Program-made: the position numbers and the translations under genes
Notes under the pieces: generated by a model
Told to the model about the DNA's origin: nothing
The model's database searches: none
Seen by the model: only the letters and a program-made list of their open reading frames with translations
NCBI GenBank assembly: GCA_003508835.1
Contig: PUFA01000170.1
Location: forward strand, 3,162,001-3,226,000
Source of the DNA: Eonycteris spelaea
Lineage: Eukaryota > Chordata > Mammalia > Chiroptera > Pteropodidae
Direction: 5' to 3'
DNA: 64,000 nucleotides
Shown: piece by piece, positions 51,987 to 64,000 of the stretch
Position numbering within the stretch: position 1 is the first letter of the stretch
How the letters are laid out: each line of letters starts with the position of its first letter

Positions 51987-53810
51987 TGAAAAATCAAGAG
52001 GTCATGTCACAATAGGAGTATCATGTCTTTTACAATCCTACATTGATATAACCCATCACTGGTCAAAACTCCTAATATTTATGACAGATAACTATTTGAG
52101 TGTGAAGGCTCAAATAACTGATAGCACAAGATGACAGAATACTAAAATAGGGTTTTATGTGAATTCTATTCTCTTGTGGTCTGTGCTTTCCTCAGGATTT
52201 CTCATTGTCATAATTGTCTTGTCACTTATTAGCAAAGGCTAATCCCAGGGCCTTCTAAGAGGAAAACAAGCATCTTTTTCATAGTCTGGATTAGTTTCCA
52301 CTTTTCCTAAAATTTTTAAATCTACCTTCTTTAAAAATCTTGCTTTCATAACTGCCTCGAACAAACCATTAAAACATTGCATTTGTAGCTTCAGCTGATG
52401 GGACATTTGCAGATCTCATACCTTTGCACACTCATTCTCATCATCAAACACTTGCATTTAAAAAAGAAAGAGTTTTCGTCCCAAAGTCCCGTTCATCATC
52501 TTTGCCCTGTGCACTCTGTTGCTGTGACAACATGAACTTGGCCTTGCAAAGACAATACTGTGAGGTTCTTGACTATACTGGTATGGGGATTAATCTCCTT
52601 GGTGATAGACAGTGCCGAATATACAAAACATAGCAGTGTCCCACTGCTCAAGAAAGCATTGCTGAATCAGACCAAAATGTGCTTTTGGAATAGGCTGGAT
52701 GAACACAAATAAAGCACTGTCCATGCTGAGGCATTATGTTTTCAGAGCATAAAGTGTGTCTATGAGCCATGATTTAAAAAGAAAAAAAAAAGATTATATT
52801 CTGCTTTTAATTGAATGCTGTTCCCATTCTCACAATGTTGGAAAGAGGAATGCGGGTGAGGAGCACCTGCTCAGGGTCCAGACACAGCTCCCTTTTATCA
52901 GGAGTTATCAAACAGGGCCTTAAATATTATTGTGATGCAGAATAACACAGACCGCGTTAGCATGTGCCACAGAAAGAGAGTCAGGAGGCTTCATAGTGGG
53001 CTGTAACGTGCACTATGTTTTCTGTCAGCCCGTTTCAATTTTTTCAGCCTGCCATGTTGACAGCGAGAGAATAAAGGAGGTCACAGAAGGTGCTGAACAT
53101 TAAAAATTAATAAAAGAACTATTGCAGTAGTATTTTATATAAGTAACACCGTTCACGGTTCTCATTTAAGCTGCAATTTCTGAATATTCTCCCATACTAT
53201 AACTCAGTCTAATAAAACTACAAGATCACAGCATTAGAAAAAGTCTTTTGTGTCGCAGTCTTTAAGCATACACACACTGTAAATTATAGTGGTACCTGAA
53301 AACAAGTTCAGCTATACCTCAGGGCCTGTTAACATTTCTATAAAACTCCATTTCTAAGATTTATAAATTCATATATAAATAATCACTTGGGCTATAAGCT
53401 CAGCTAAGCCTAGGTGGAACTTTCATTGTAAACAGCAGAAAGTTCCCAACATTTTTAAGGGCTTGTACCTCATTTCTAATAGGGTCTATATTAAGACCCT
53501 TCACATTAGACAACCTGTTTTGAAAATAACCTTCCTCCATATTGAAAAAAGTAATAGTTTTTCTCCTCCAAAGCACTATTTCTTTAATTTTAAGGTAATA
53601 GAATTTGAAAAAAAAAATGGTTTAAACAGGCAATGATAATAAATTTTAGGAAAGAAGCAAGACCTATAACAAAGTATCTTCAATACTTTGCTTAGCAAAA
53701 TTTGTAAATAATAATGGCTTTAAATTTTAGGAGTGATAAAAATGTCAAAATGGCTAACTACCATTCTGAGTTTTATCAAATATGGCTTTCAAGACTCCAG
53801 ATGAGCCTCG

Positions 53811-53996
53811 CAGTGGTCCCCAACCTTTTTGGAACCAGGGACCGGTGTCCGTATGAGAATCTAATGCCTGATGATCTGATGTGGAGCTGAGGTGATAATG
53901 CTAGCGCTGGGGAGCGGCTGCAAATAGAGATGAAGCTTTGCTTACTCCCTTACCCACTGCTCACCTCCTGCTGTGCGGCCCGGGAGTTGGACCCTG
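53811..53996 (+). mobile_element. hAT-like non-autonomous DNA transposon, copy 4
   Basis: Starts cagtggtccccaaccttttt and ends gggagttggaccctg. It carries tatgagaatctaatgcctga, atgctagcgctggggagcgg, and ctcacctcctgctgtgcggc. It lacks about 40 bp near the right end that copy 2 has. No clear target-site duplication. Confidence 0.88.
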
Positions 53997-55336
53997 AAGA
54001 GCATCACACAAAATATGCCAGATACTATTTACAAGATTAAAAAAAAAAAATCACCACAGCTCAGTGCTAATACGTTCCCATAGCATGAGAATGTCTACTT
54101 TTACAAGAGCTGCTTGAATCAGTGAGTTTTCTTTTTACATGAAAGCTAAGTAGAATTTTTGGATAGCCACCTAAAATACAATGCATACCGTATATAGAGA
54201 AGGACATTTTTCCCTTTCAGTATTCTCTAGCTCTTCATTCATTTTAATTATTTTCTCTCGGAATAAGATTTCTGCTATTTGAAAAGAAGGCTTTGGTTTG
54301 TTGAAACGGTGAAATAGTGAGGTACTTGGGGGTAGTGCATCTGCTACAGAAAATTGGTCGCATTTTAGTAATGTCCTTTTAAAATGCATTAGCTAATAAA
54401 GGGAGGCGATAGCATTGGGAAGGCAAAACCTCAGATAAGGAACGTCAGTTGAATTATTTCAAGTCTGGAATCTAAAGTAAAGCAACGTTTTTAAACTTTG
54501 GTTCCCAACTCACAAGTGTACAATGGAGTCAAGTTTAATGAACTGTAATCAACATTTTTTAAAAGTGAAACAGAATAGAAAATACGTGAGAATGCTTTGC
54601 ACAGTTAGGAGAAACATTGGTCAAATATCTTTTTAAGTTATACATGTAATACACACATGTATATAATTTCTGTACTGGGTCATGGTATAAAGAACATTAC
54701 TTATTGTGTTTAACTTCAAAAAGCTTGAAAGCTATTCTTTTAAAAGGAGGTCTCTTTGTTAAATAAAAACGTCATTTAGCCTACCTAAGTCATTAAACAA
54801 AGTAATATCTACTTGTTGCAGTTTAAATTTATATCAACAGGGAAAGTTAGCACCCCATTTCAAGGTCTCATTTTCAGCTTCGTAATTTTAGAAATTATAT
54901 TTTTCCAACTCACCTCTGTGGGAGGGCAAAGTATATGGGCCAAATTCATAATAGAATGATTTAGAAACCTGAATTTCAGTTGTAGGAAAAATACCTGGGA
55001 ATACATTCATGTTCACAGAGTGAATCCATTAAAGGTTGAATTATAGAAGTAAAGGTGATGTCATAGAACAGTATCAAAAGGGATCTTCTTCAGTATTCAT
55101 AAGGGATGTTCTCATGAAATTGGATGGCTAATAAGCTCCCCACCATGCAAGTACTTCTGTTCACATCATGAAGTCTAAAGAACCAATGTTCTCTACCCTA
55201 CTTTGCACAGTGAGATTCCCCACTGTAAGTTGCTATCACAAAACTTTCCTTTTTCCAGGATCCATGCAAAGAGTTTCTGTTAATAGCAAACAACAGTTTG
55301 TTCATGTGACACCACATAGTTGAGTTATTAGTTATT

Positions 55337-55381
55337 ATTAGTTTTTTTCTTTTTCTTTTCCTGTTTTTTTTTTTTTTTTTT
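55337..55381. repeat. T-rich run
   Basis: T-rich sequence ending in 18 consecutive T at 55364-55381, possibly the reversed tail of an old retroposed copy, but no body is visible to the left. Confidence 0.7.
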
Positions 55382-58300
55382 GAAGGGGAAAAGAGAAAAA
55401 AAACTCTTTGGCTTTATTTATTTAATTGAAAGAGACACTAATCTCATCAGTAACATTATGTATAAACTCCATCCTCAAGTGAACTAGTCATTATTTTTCC
55501 TAGTTTTAGTTTTAAATTCTGACCTTTTCCTTGACCCTGCCCCCAAACAATGACATCTTGAGATAGTCCAGAGATTACTATCACCTATATAAATAGTGTT
55601 ATCCAGCTTTGGTGTGACATTTTTACATGAAGTCCTCCCTGTGGATGAGATCCTTTTAGAGATAATTAAGAATGAGTCTGCATGGCATAACTAAAAATAT
55701 GACTTTTTTGCATCTGACTTCATGAGAATGACATTTATTTATTTAAAGCTGCATCAGAGAAAAAGTGATCAAGCATCTTTCAATGAGGTGAACTCATTTG
55801 AAGGAATTTTTGTTCCTTGTGTTTTAAATGTTTCTTTTTATTAATGGGGATAGGCATATTTTTTGTGTTTGTTATGTTATTCCATTGTCCTATACATATT
55901 TTGTTTGTTATACATATAAACACACACACACATACTCACACATAAGGAAAAGATCTGAAATTTCTCTGAAGGAGGATCTTTGAAATGATGACAGATACTT
56001 TATATTCAATATAATTTACCTCCCACAAGCTTGAAAAATTAGCATTGTTATAAATTGTTTTATTTGCCCAATTTGTTTAAGTTTACCAAAAGTGGAAATT
56101 CTTATTCTCAATTTCAAATTTTGGATGCTTATTTGAAATTATTGATTCTGCATCAACTTAGTTAAAACAATAGAACACATTTTATTCAATGTTAATAATT
56201 ACAAATTTTATTACTGACTTCTGAATAATTCATCAGAGATTTGTTCTCTATTTCAGGAACCCAAACTAGTAAGTACTAATCACATGTAGGATATTGCAGA
56301 AGGTTTAAGAAATGATTGTGTATTTCTCAACAAATGGTAATGGTATACTCCAAAGATACTGTAAAATTGTACAAATAGATAATGAATGATTTGAAATCAG
56401 CCATGTGGACCAGTAGACATTGAATCTATCTGGGCTCTTATGTTTACAAGCCTCCTAAAAATGATTTCACTGTAAAATCAACATGGGAAATACCAATAAA
56501 AAAAGGTGCAAGTTAGAAGTGTTGCCAGTAGCTTGTAAATCTGTGCCAGTATAGAGGTGGAAGTAAATACGAAGTATATAGTTCAGAAAACTTGAGTGAA
56601 TCAATATAGTAGTTTGAAAAAGGATCTTAAGCATTGACTCTATATGAATACTTTGTTCGTATAGAGTAACTCGCTCCAATCAGAAACTCAAATTTATTTT
56701 GAAGTATGTTTTAGTAACTATATGTGTAAAATGTGGAGGATGACAACACATATAACAGATTGCAAACCCAGAAGTTTCAGTAAGGTTTTGCTTTGAATAA
56801 CTATTTTCATGTATGCAAGCAACTGAAGATTTTGGGAGGATTGCTTTAAGTTCTTACACTATGCATTACAATTATATCATAAAATACAGTACTGGTATTT
56901 TTTAATAGGAAGTAGTTCTTAATGGGCTAGATTTTTTTCATCTGTCAATCACATGATTATTGATGCATAAAATCCTTTCAGAAAAACACGCCTACTATCT
57001 GTCATAAAATTTCAGCTATCGATTGTAACCATCTTTATCAATAAAAACTTAGATTTTAATATTTTAAAGTCTCAAATAACCAGATAGATAAAGCTAATAT
57101 GTAAATGAATTATAAGTAATAAATCACGCCATAAAGAATAATTAAAGAACTTTCTATTTTGTACTCACTCATCTCCTTTCCTTTTTTGTGTATACCAAAA
57201 TAATGCAAAAAATTTAGCCTTTTATTCATACACATAAAAACATTCTTAGACTATCAAAAATTTAACTGAGCAAATGATTAAAGACCTTATATAAATATAC
57301 GTACTATATTTGCAGAATAGTCAAAAGTAGCATATCAAATAAAGATGCTGAATAACAATTTTCATTATAAATTATTAGTTTGAGAGAAGCTCAACATTAG
57401 AACTATTCTCATTTAAATCATGCTCATTTGAATATATTCCTGAACAAATTGACAAAGGATCCCCTTTTGCATTATATTGCCTTTCCTGAAGCCAAGTTTC
57501 TCACTGTTTGGCCGTCATTGGTCTGTGCAGAAGATCAGAGCCCTAATAATAGATTTTTGACAGTGAGCTCGCCTGCTACCTGCCCTACACAAATCCTTAC
57601 TGTTCATGTTTGCTTCATGGCAACAAAGCAGACAGAAGGAAAATGCCAAGTGCTGAGTTTGAGGTACAGCCTTGCTTTGGCTTGACATTTCAGCAGAATA
57701 GCAGTTTATGAGATGCATAATTTTTCATCTGGGACTCAGCTGCCATATTCATAGATTCTTACAGCTCATCGAAGGACTGGAGCAAGGGCAAAGGTTTAAA
57801 GCATAGATCAAGTTCTACATTTTTTCTTAAGGTATTTTAAAATAACTGTGGTTCTGTAGTTAAATGATAAAATTGAATAGTATTTAAGAACCAGAAAATG
57901 CGTAGGTATATGATATTATATATATTTCTTTTGTTCAAAATTAGGAAAATAAATTAACATCTGTACCAGCTCCTACTATTTGATAGACTTTGTAAACCAA
58001 AGGACTCTGACAAGCATATTAAGAAAACTTACCTTTGAAGCAGTGGTAATGAATTATTAAATTTCTTTCCTCTGTGGTTTTTTTTTTTCATAAAGAATGA
58101 TTTCAAGCTTGAAATTAATCAAAAATGTTCTATTATGAAAGTAAAGCCAGAGAGTATTGTGTCACTGTTTGAGCTTGAATTTAAATATTCACAGATTCAT
58201 GCATATCTACTGTACTAAAAAATCAGTGTAGGTACACGTCAGTGACTGTTTAATTTGGAACTACACATCTCTGTAAGCTTCAGAAACAGTTCACCATGTC

Positions 58301-58978
58301 ACAGTCTCATACAGAACAATGGTACAGTACATTGGATTAATTAAAGAAGCCTTGCAGAGAACTGAGTTCTCAGTATGTCAAGATTTCAGTTTTATGTTAA
58401 ATATTTTCTAAAGGCCAGACCCTTAAATCTCAGGGGTTGTACCAAGCAGTGAGCTGTGAATTTAACCATAGGCTAACTGCTAATGATAAGGAAAAGAGTC
58501 CTAGTTGAGGCAGCAGTAATACAGTCACTGGATTAGGCTATCAATCACTCAGCTCCCTAAGGAAAAGGGAAGAAGACCCAACAGTGAAAAGGGAAATTAG
58601 GAAAAGAGGGCATGACTAGAATAAGATTCCTCACCATCTTTATCCATTCATCTTAAATCCCTAAGCATTCAGACCCAAAACTGTCCAAGCATTTACTATG
58701 ACTATAAAGCCAACATATTTACTCCTGACATCTAGAGAACTAGCAAAATGTCACTGGCTCTCAGTATTTGAAGATCTTTAAGCCTTCTGGAAGCAAATGC
58801 CTAATTACATAATAAAAAGTATATTAACCCTTAATTTTTGATCTAAGATTTATGAGTATGATTCCTTTATTATAAGATCAATGTTATTGGTAAGGGAAAT
58901 ATTCTTATTTAGCTTAATCAACTGTAGCCAAGTTTTACTTATGGAAGTTCTATTTGTGAGGGTGAGATTTTAGTAGCT

Positions 58979-59105
58979 CAGTGGGTCTCAAACTTTCAAA
59001 TGCACCAGAACCTGGAGAACTTTATAGGATACAGATTGCTGGCCACCTCCATCAGAGTGACAGATAAGTCTTGGAGAGCCTGAGAATCTGCATTGAACAA
59101 TATGT
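58979..59105 (+). mobile_element. MER5-type hAT relic
   Basis: cagtgggtctcaaactttca at the left end, a ctggagaactttatagg box, and gagcctgagaatctgcatt fit the MER5 group of non-autonomous Charlie elements. The right terminus is not visible. Confidence 0.65.
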
Positions 59106-60888
59106 GAAAAAAAGGTTAGTGTCACTGAGCTTTGTGCTTTGAGTATCTTTCCAAAATAATGTCAAAAGCCTTAATAAATTGTAAAGTTAGAGAATCATAG
59201 TGTTCCACAATAAATGCAGAATCTCTTCTCACAACTAAATATCTGATACAAACTGTAGTAAATAGGATCAGAATTCCTTCTTAAGAACAGTATTAAAACA
59301 CATTATTTGAGGTCTCAGAATATTTAAAAAAAAACATGTTGGGGACTAAATGTTGGGGACTTCCAGTCAAGAGGCAGAGTAGGTGAAAGCTGTGTTTGCT
59401 TCCTCCCAGACCACATCAAAATTACAGCTAAACTATAGAACAGCCATCACTGAGGATCGTGTGAAGTCTAGCTGAACAGAATTCATACAACTAAGGACAT
59501 GTAGAAGAAGCCACATTGAGACTGGTAGGGAGCAGAGAAGCAGAATGGACTGGCCCACACCTACGTATGATGGTTAAAAATCGGGAGGGGTATCTCTTCT
59601 GCATAGGTTCTTTCTGAGGAGTAAGGGATCTCAGCTCCACACAAGGCTCCCCAGCCTAGCATTCTAATGTGGAGAAGAAAAGTCCCCACAACTTCTGGCT
59701 CAGTGGTTCCAGCAGAGATTATGTTAGGTGAGATGTAGGGTACTGGAGGCTCAGGCTTTCCTCTTAAGGGACCCATGTATGGACTTACATGCTGATAAGC
59801 TCACTGGCTCTGAGCTCCTGTACTGGGCAGCAGCTCAAAAGGCGCCAGAGATTTGTTCTTTTAGTTTTGCATTACCTATTGCTAATTCACCTTCTAACCT
59901 CCTTGATAGCACAATAAAACTTTCAATATATTCAGAATAAAAAAAAAAAAGCCTTAGACATAAAGGAGGAGGTGAATGTGTAGTCTGGCTTCAGGCCAGG
60001 ACTGGAGGGGCAGCTTCCTTCCAGACAGAAGTACTGGCAGAGGCTGTTGTGTCTTTGTTGAGCCCAAACTCACCTAACCTGGACACACATTTGGGCAATA
60101 TATCTGAGTCTCCATCAACCTGGCTAACACTGTTGGCCCCACCCTGGGAATTTCCTTGGACCTTGTGGTACACCCAAGCTGCTTTCAGTCACTTTTCTAT
60201 ACAAACGACCTATCTTGGCTCATACTGCTGACTTTTCTAAAATCTCTCAAAAGTTCATGAACCCCAGACTGCATCTGGCCTCAGCATGGTTCGTACCTCT
60301 TGTTGAGCAGCCCCAAGCCTGGCACAAGTAACAGCCTAACTTGGTTCACAGTTTAGCCTATTCTAGGCACCTCCAAACCAGCAGAAGTAGCAACCATCTG
60401 CAATCACTTTGTAGCTCATATTAAGTGGCCTTGGGCAAGGCTGACCTTGGCCTGCACCAGAGGTCCTCCCAAGAGGCCCCAGAATCGACATACCTTCTGG
60501 CCAGCTTCAGACCACACCAAAACATCACCCAACCATATCCACAAATGACAAACCCAAAGGGCAGACTCAGCAGGCACCAGAGCCTCGTAAAATGAATCCT
60601 GATCCCTGGGGGTTAGCCCCTACACAATAACTCCTCGACTGTAGGCATGGTCAGTCCTCAAAACCAATCAACCTGAGGGACAATCCCTCCCATTGATGTA
60701 GCAATAGCAATCAAGGCTGAACTATAACTAGAGGGCACACACAGCACACGCAAAGGACATACCTGGACAACCCATCTCAGGTGACCAGAGAGACTGGGCA
60801 CTGGTCCATAGGACACTCTATCAAGAATGGGAGATGGAGCAGCTCTACCTAATACAAGAAAAAAGTAAAGACAAAATAAGGAGACAAA

Positions 60889-61800
60889 CATGTCCCAAAT
60901 GAAAGAACAGGAGAAAACTCCAGAAAAAGAACTAAACAAAATGAAGATAAAGATGAATAATCTGTATTCTTCATTTCTGACTCTTTCTTTTTTATGTTTT
61001 CTATTTCCATTTTTGTTTTCTGTTTCTCTGTTGATGTTCTGAGAGATGCAGAGTTCAAAACACTGGTTATAAGGATGCTCAGTGATCTCAGAACATCAAC
61101 AGAGAAATAGAAAAGAAAAATGGAAATAGAAAACATAAAAAAGAAAGAGTCAGAAATGAAGAATACAGTAACTGAAATGAATACATTAGAGGAACTTGAC
61201 AATAGCAGAGGATTGAATCAGCAATTTGAAGGTAGAAGAAAACACCCAATTAGAACAAGAAGAAAAAGTAATTCAAAAAGATAAGTATAGTTTAAGGGGC
61301 GTCTGGGACCATGTCAAATGCACGAACATTCACATCATAGGAGTATCCAAAGGAGAAGAGAGACAGCAAGGAATTGAAAACCTATTTGAAGAAACAATGA
61401 TGGAAAACTTTTCCTAACCTAGCAAAGGAAATAGACATACAAACTCAGGAATTTCAGAGAGTTCTAAACAAAATAAACTCAAAGGAATCCACACCAAGAT
61501 GCATCATAATTAAAATGCCAAAAATTAAAGACAAAGAGAGAATCTTACAAGCAGTAAGAGGAAAACAGTTAGTTACCTACAAGGGAGCACCCTGAAGACT
61601 GTCAGCTGATTTTTCAATGGAAACCTTGCAGGCCAGAAGGGATTGGCACAAAATATTCAAAGTAATAAAAAGCAAAGCCCTACAACCAAGATTACTCTAC
61701 CTAGCAAAGATATCATTCAGAATCAAAGGACAGATAAAGAATTCCAGGCAAGAACAAGCTAAGGAAATTCATCACCACAAAGCCAATACTACAAGAAAAT
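60889..61800 (+). pseudogene. L1 ORF1 (nucleic-acid-binding protein), decayed
   Basis: Starts at atgtcccaaatgaaagaaca, a usual ORF1 N-terminal region. Fragments of the conserved RRM and C-terminal domain are readable across frames: LRGVWDHVKCTNIHIIGVSK around 61290-61350, EERQQGIENLFEETMMENFS up to 61417, and METLQARRDWHKIFKVIKSK from 61617. Intact ORF1p is an RNA-binding coiled-coil trimer needed for L1 movement. Here there are several frame breaks and an 80-bp inverted insertion between 60965 and 61044, inside the coiled-coil part, so no functional protein is expected. Confidence 0.8.
60965..61165. repeat. 80-bp inverted repeat with 41-bp spacer inside L1 ORF1
   Basis: The left arm 60965-61044 is the reverse complement of the right arm 61086-61165 with two mismatches in 80 positions. 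The spacer 61045-61085 and the right arm are in normal ORF1 order; the left arm is the extra, inverted copy. Single strands could fold into a long hairpin. Confidence 0.95.
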
Positions 61801-63194
61801 TAAAGAGATTTTTTGAGAAGAAGAAAAAAAAGATAAAAAATGTGAATAATAAAAGGCAAGAACTACACTTCTATCAACAATTACCTTAAATGCAGATAGA
61901 TTAAATGTTCCCATCAAAAGACATAGGGTTGCCAAATGGAGAAGAAAACAAGACCCTCACATATGCTGCCTACAAGAGACTTGCTTCAGATTGAAAGACA
62001 CACACAGGCTGAAAGTAAAGGGGTGGGAAAAGAAAGTTCATGAAAATGGAGACAACAGCAACAAAAACTAGGGGGCGCAACACTTATACCAGACAAAATA
62101 GACTTTAACTAGTATTTCCATTTGACTTCTGCACCAAATTTTATCCTGTTTTCATGTTTTTAAGATTAAACATATTTTATAGATCACCCTATGGAATTTC
62201 TCTTTAATAAGGTAAATGTCTAGGTTGAGGCTTTAAATGATATTTTTTCTCCATATTAATAAAATTTATAATTTATACTTCATCATAATAATATAAATAT
62301 ATTATAAATAGTGATATTCATTCAACATAAAAGTAAATTTTATTGGAAATGCATTTCCTACTGAGAAAAATATGGCTTTTTAAAAAACAATTTTGTCATG
62401 TACCTATTGATGCATATTTTTCCTTAAAATGTTGTTATTCCATTCTGCTATGAACACTGAATATCCTTATTCATCTTAGTGATCTTCACCAAAAATAATT
62501 AGGCAATTTATCAGTTTTGTTGAAGTAATAACTTAGAAGTCACCTGATACGCAAAGAATTTGTCACCCAATTATAAGTTACTTCCTTAAAACCAGCACCA
62601 ACGTTTTGAATCATATTGTTTGGAACCCCATAATTTGTACATTGTAGGGCTATATGTCATTGTAACATTTGAAATCATTGAGAAATATGCCTCTTTTTAT
62701 AAACTGGAAAGGACAATGGAGACACCGGAGTTGGGAACAGAAAAACAAACTTGATACTTTGACTACACTCTTTCTCAGACATATAAAATTTAAGGAGTAA
62801 TACATATGGAAATTTGGGATCTAGAAAATAATTTCCTTAAAGTTAGTTTTCCAGTGGAGTACATACTTATGTGTGAAATGCAACACTGGGTATAAATACT
62901 TCCATAAGAATAAACTAGCTTATTTAATTTGATCTTCACATAACTTTATGACAACTAAGCAGCACCTTGGTTTTCCACTTTTATAAACTCAACTATGGCT
63001 ATTAAAGTAGCACCAGCAATTTTAAGAAAATTTTCATCCATGGGTTGATAAATCGCAGTAGATAAGTTCATATATGCTTGTGATAGTATTTGAAAAGTTG
63101 TTTTGCTAGACTTTTGTGTTATTGGCAAAATGGGTAAGCATTTCTGCATCCCTGGGCACTCACCATTCAAAGCAATGGTTAGCAGCTATCTTGG

Positions 63195-63418
63195 AATATC
63201 AAGGCCTTTGAATAATATATTTATGTGCCTAGCATAGTATCACATACTTTATATTCATTCTTATTTAAATAATTCGATGAGATGGATATCATTGGGCCCA
63301 TTTTACAAACTTAGAAACTCAAACTCCAGGTGGTTAAGCAACTTGCCAAAGTTTATGCAGCCAGAATATGTCATATCTGGATTCAAACTCAGATCCGTCT
63401 CCAAAGATGAGCCGCTAG
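63195..63418 (-). repeat. MIR SINE, antisense
   Basis: Clear reverse-strand MIR: tatgtgcctagcatagtatc, cattttacaaacttagaaac, gcaacttgccaaagtttatg, and ggattcaaactcagatccgt. Confidence 0.88.
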
Positions 63419-64000
63419 GCATTTTTATCAATGTCTTTATTCAATGTCTGCCATGGTAACTTTCTGTCTAAATATAATATACTCATTAAATTTTAGTAGG
63501 CTACAACTGTCACTAACATTTACTCTATCTGGACTTGAAAACCTACGAGTATACTCTTCTGTGACCATTGTCAAAATCATGTTCCTTATTAACTATCAGT
63601 CTGTTTCCATACTGGAAAATAGAGTCAAATAGGTGAAGTAGAAAAAAATTCTTGAATTCATTCTGAAGAACAAAAGAATGACAGGAAGCATTCAGGCATT
63701 TTTTCTTAAAGTATAAGCATGCAGCGTTAGCTTGAAATGAAGCTGTCATCAATACAGCAATAAAAGACCTTATTTCTTACTGACAGATAAACTGAGGGCC
63801 TAGTCCAACCATGATGCAAGAACAAACTTTGGGTGTCCTTCTTAATTTCATCTTCGTAATCTTCAGTCAGTTACAAATGGCCATGTGTTCCTACAACTGT
63901 CTCACCTTCTTTTTGGACAGATCCATCTTTTTCCTCAGTGGCAATATCATCTCCTTTATAATTTTATCTGAGCTTGCAAGAAACACTACTCAATAATTCA

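Larger units (their letters stand above)
59351..62110 (+). mobile_element. L1 retrotransposon: 5' UTR, ORF1 and start of ORF2, 3' end missing
   Basis: Begins with ggggacttccagtcaagagg, gcagagtaggtg and cctcccagaccacatcaaaa, the L1 5' start. A GC-richer 5' UTR runs to about 60880. The ORF1 region follows to about 61800 and the ORF2 N-terminal (endonuclease) region from about 61860, with tacaagagacttgcttcag and agacaaaatagactttaact just before it stops near 62110. Stops and indels break both ORFs, so it is dead. An inverted duplication disrupts ORF1. The left edge carries a 14-bp tandem step (tgttggggact at 59337 and 59351). Confidence 0.85.

Noticed and set aside
60849..61202. 117-codon minus-strand open frame
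   Set aside because: It runs through the inverted repeat inside L1 ORF1, so it is an artefact of that palindrome and has no domain.

Overview
This 64 kb window is nuclear DNA from a placental mammal. It is AT-rich and lies inside one gene, DPYD (dihydropyrimidine dehydrogenase, the rate-limiting enzyme of uracil, thymine and 5-fluorouracil breakdown), read on the + strand. Three short exons are recognisable by their protein sequence and splice sites. In human DPYD numbering they are exon 16 (4933-5016, residues 659-686, with the active-site Cys671), exon 17 (about 50855-50977, residues 687-727) and exon 18 (51823-51942, residues 727-767). All other sequence is intron: the end of intron 15 (1-4932), a 45.8 kb intron 16, a short intron 17 (845 bp) and the start of intron 18. 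I see no other gene, tRNA, rRNA or CRISPR array. None of the long open frames outside the exons looks like a gene; those I could place fall in repeats.

The introns hold old interspersed repeats: L1 fragments in both orientations, L2 fragments, MIR SINEs, a MER5-type hAT relic, several microsatellites, and four copies of one short hAT-like DNA transposon (2809-2995, 6541-6764, 33902-34129, 53811-53996). Between 59351 and about 62110 lies a long L1 with its 5' UTR, a decayed ORF1 and the first part of ORF2. I saw no primate Alu, rodent B1/B2, carnivore, ruminant or vespertilionid-bat SINE. The L1 3' sequence near 27940-28075 resembles L1s of Laurasiatheria. A laurasiatherian mammal with few young SINEs is my best guess, and it is only a guess.

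The most notable observation is at the 5' edge of DPYD exon 17. Exons 16 and 18 are intact and have the expected lengths (84 and 120 nt). Exon 17 carries two extra bases between the canonical acceptor and the conserved RNICRWV segment, so normal splicing would shift the frame and reach TGA at 50927-50929. A second AG at 50861-50862 is placed so that using it would restore the frame at the cost of two residues. The second notable structure is an 80-bp, nearly perfect inverted repeat inside the L1 ORF1, where an inverted copy of neighbouring ORF1 sequence has been inserted.
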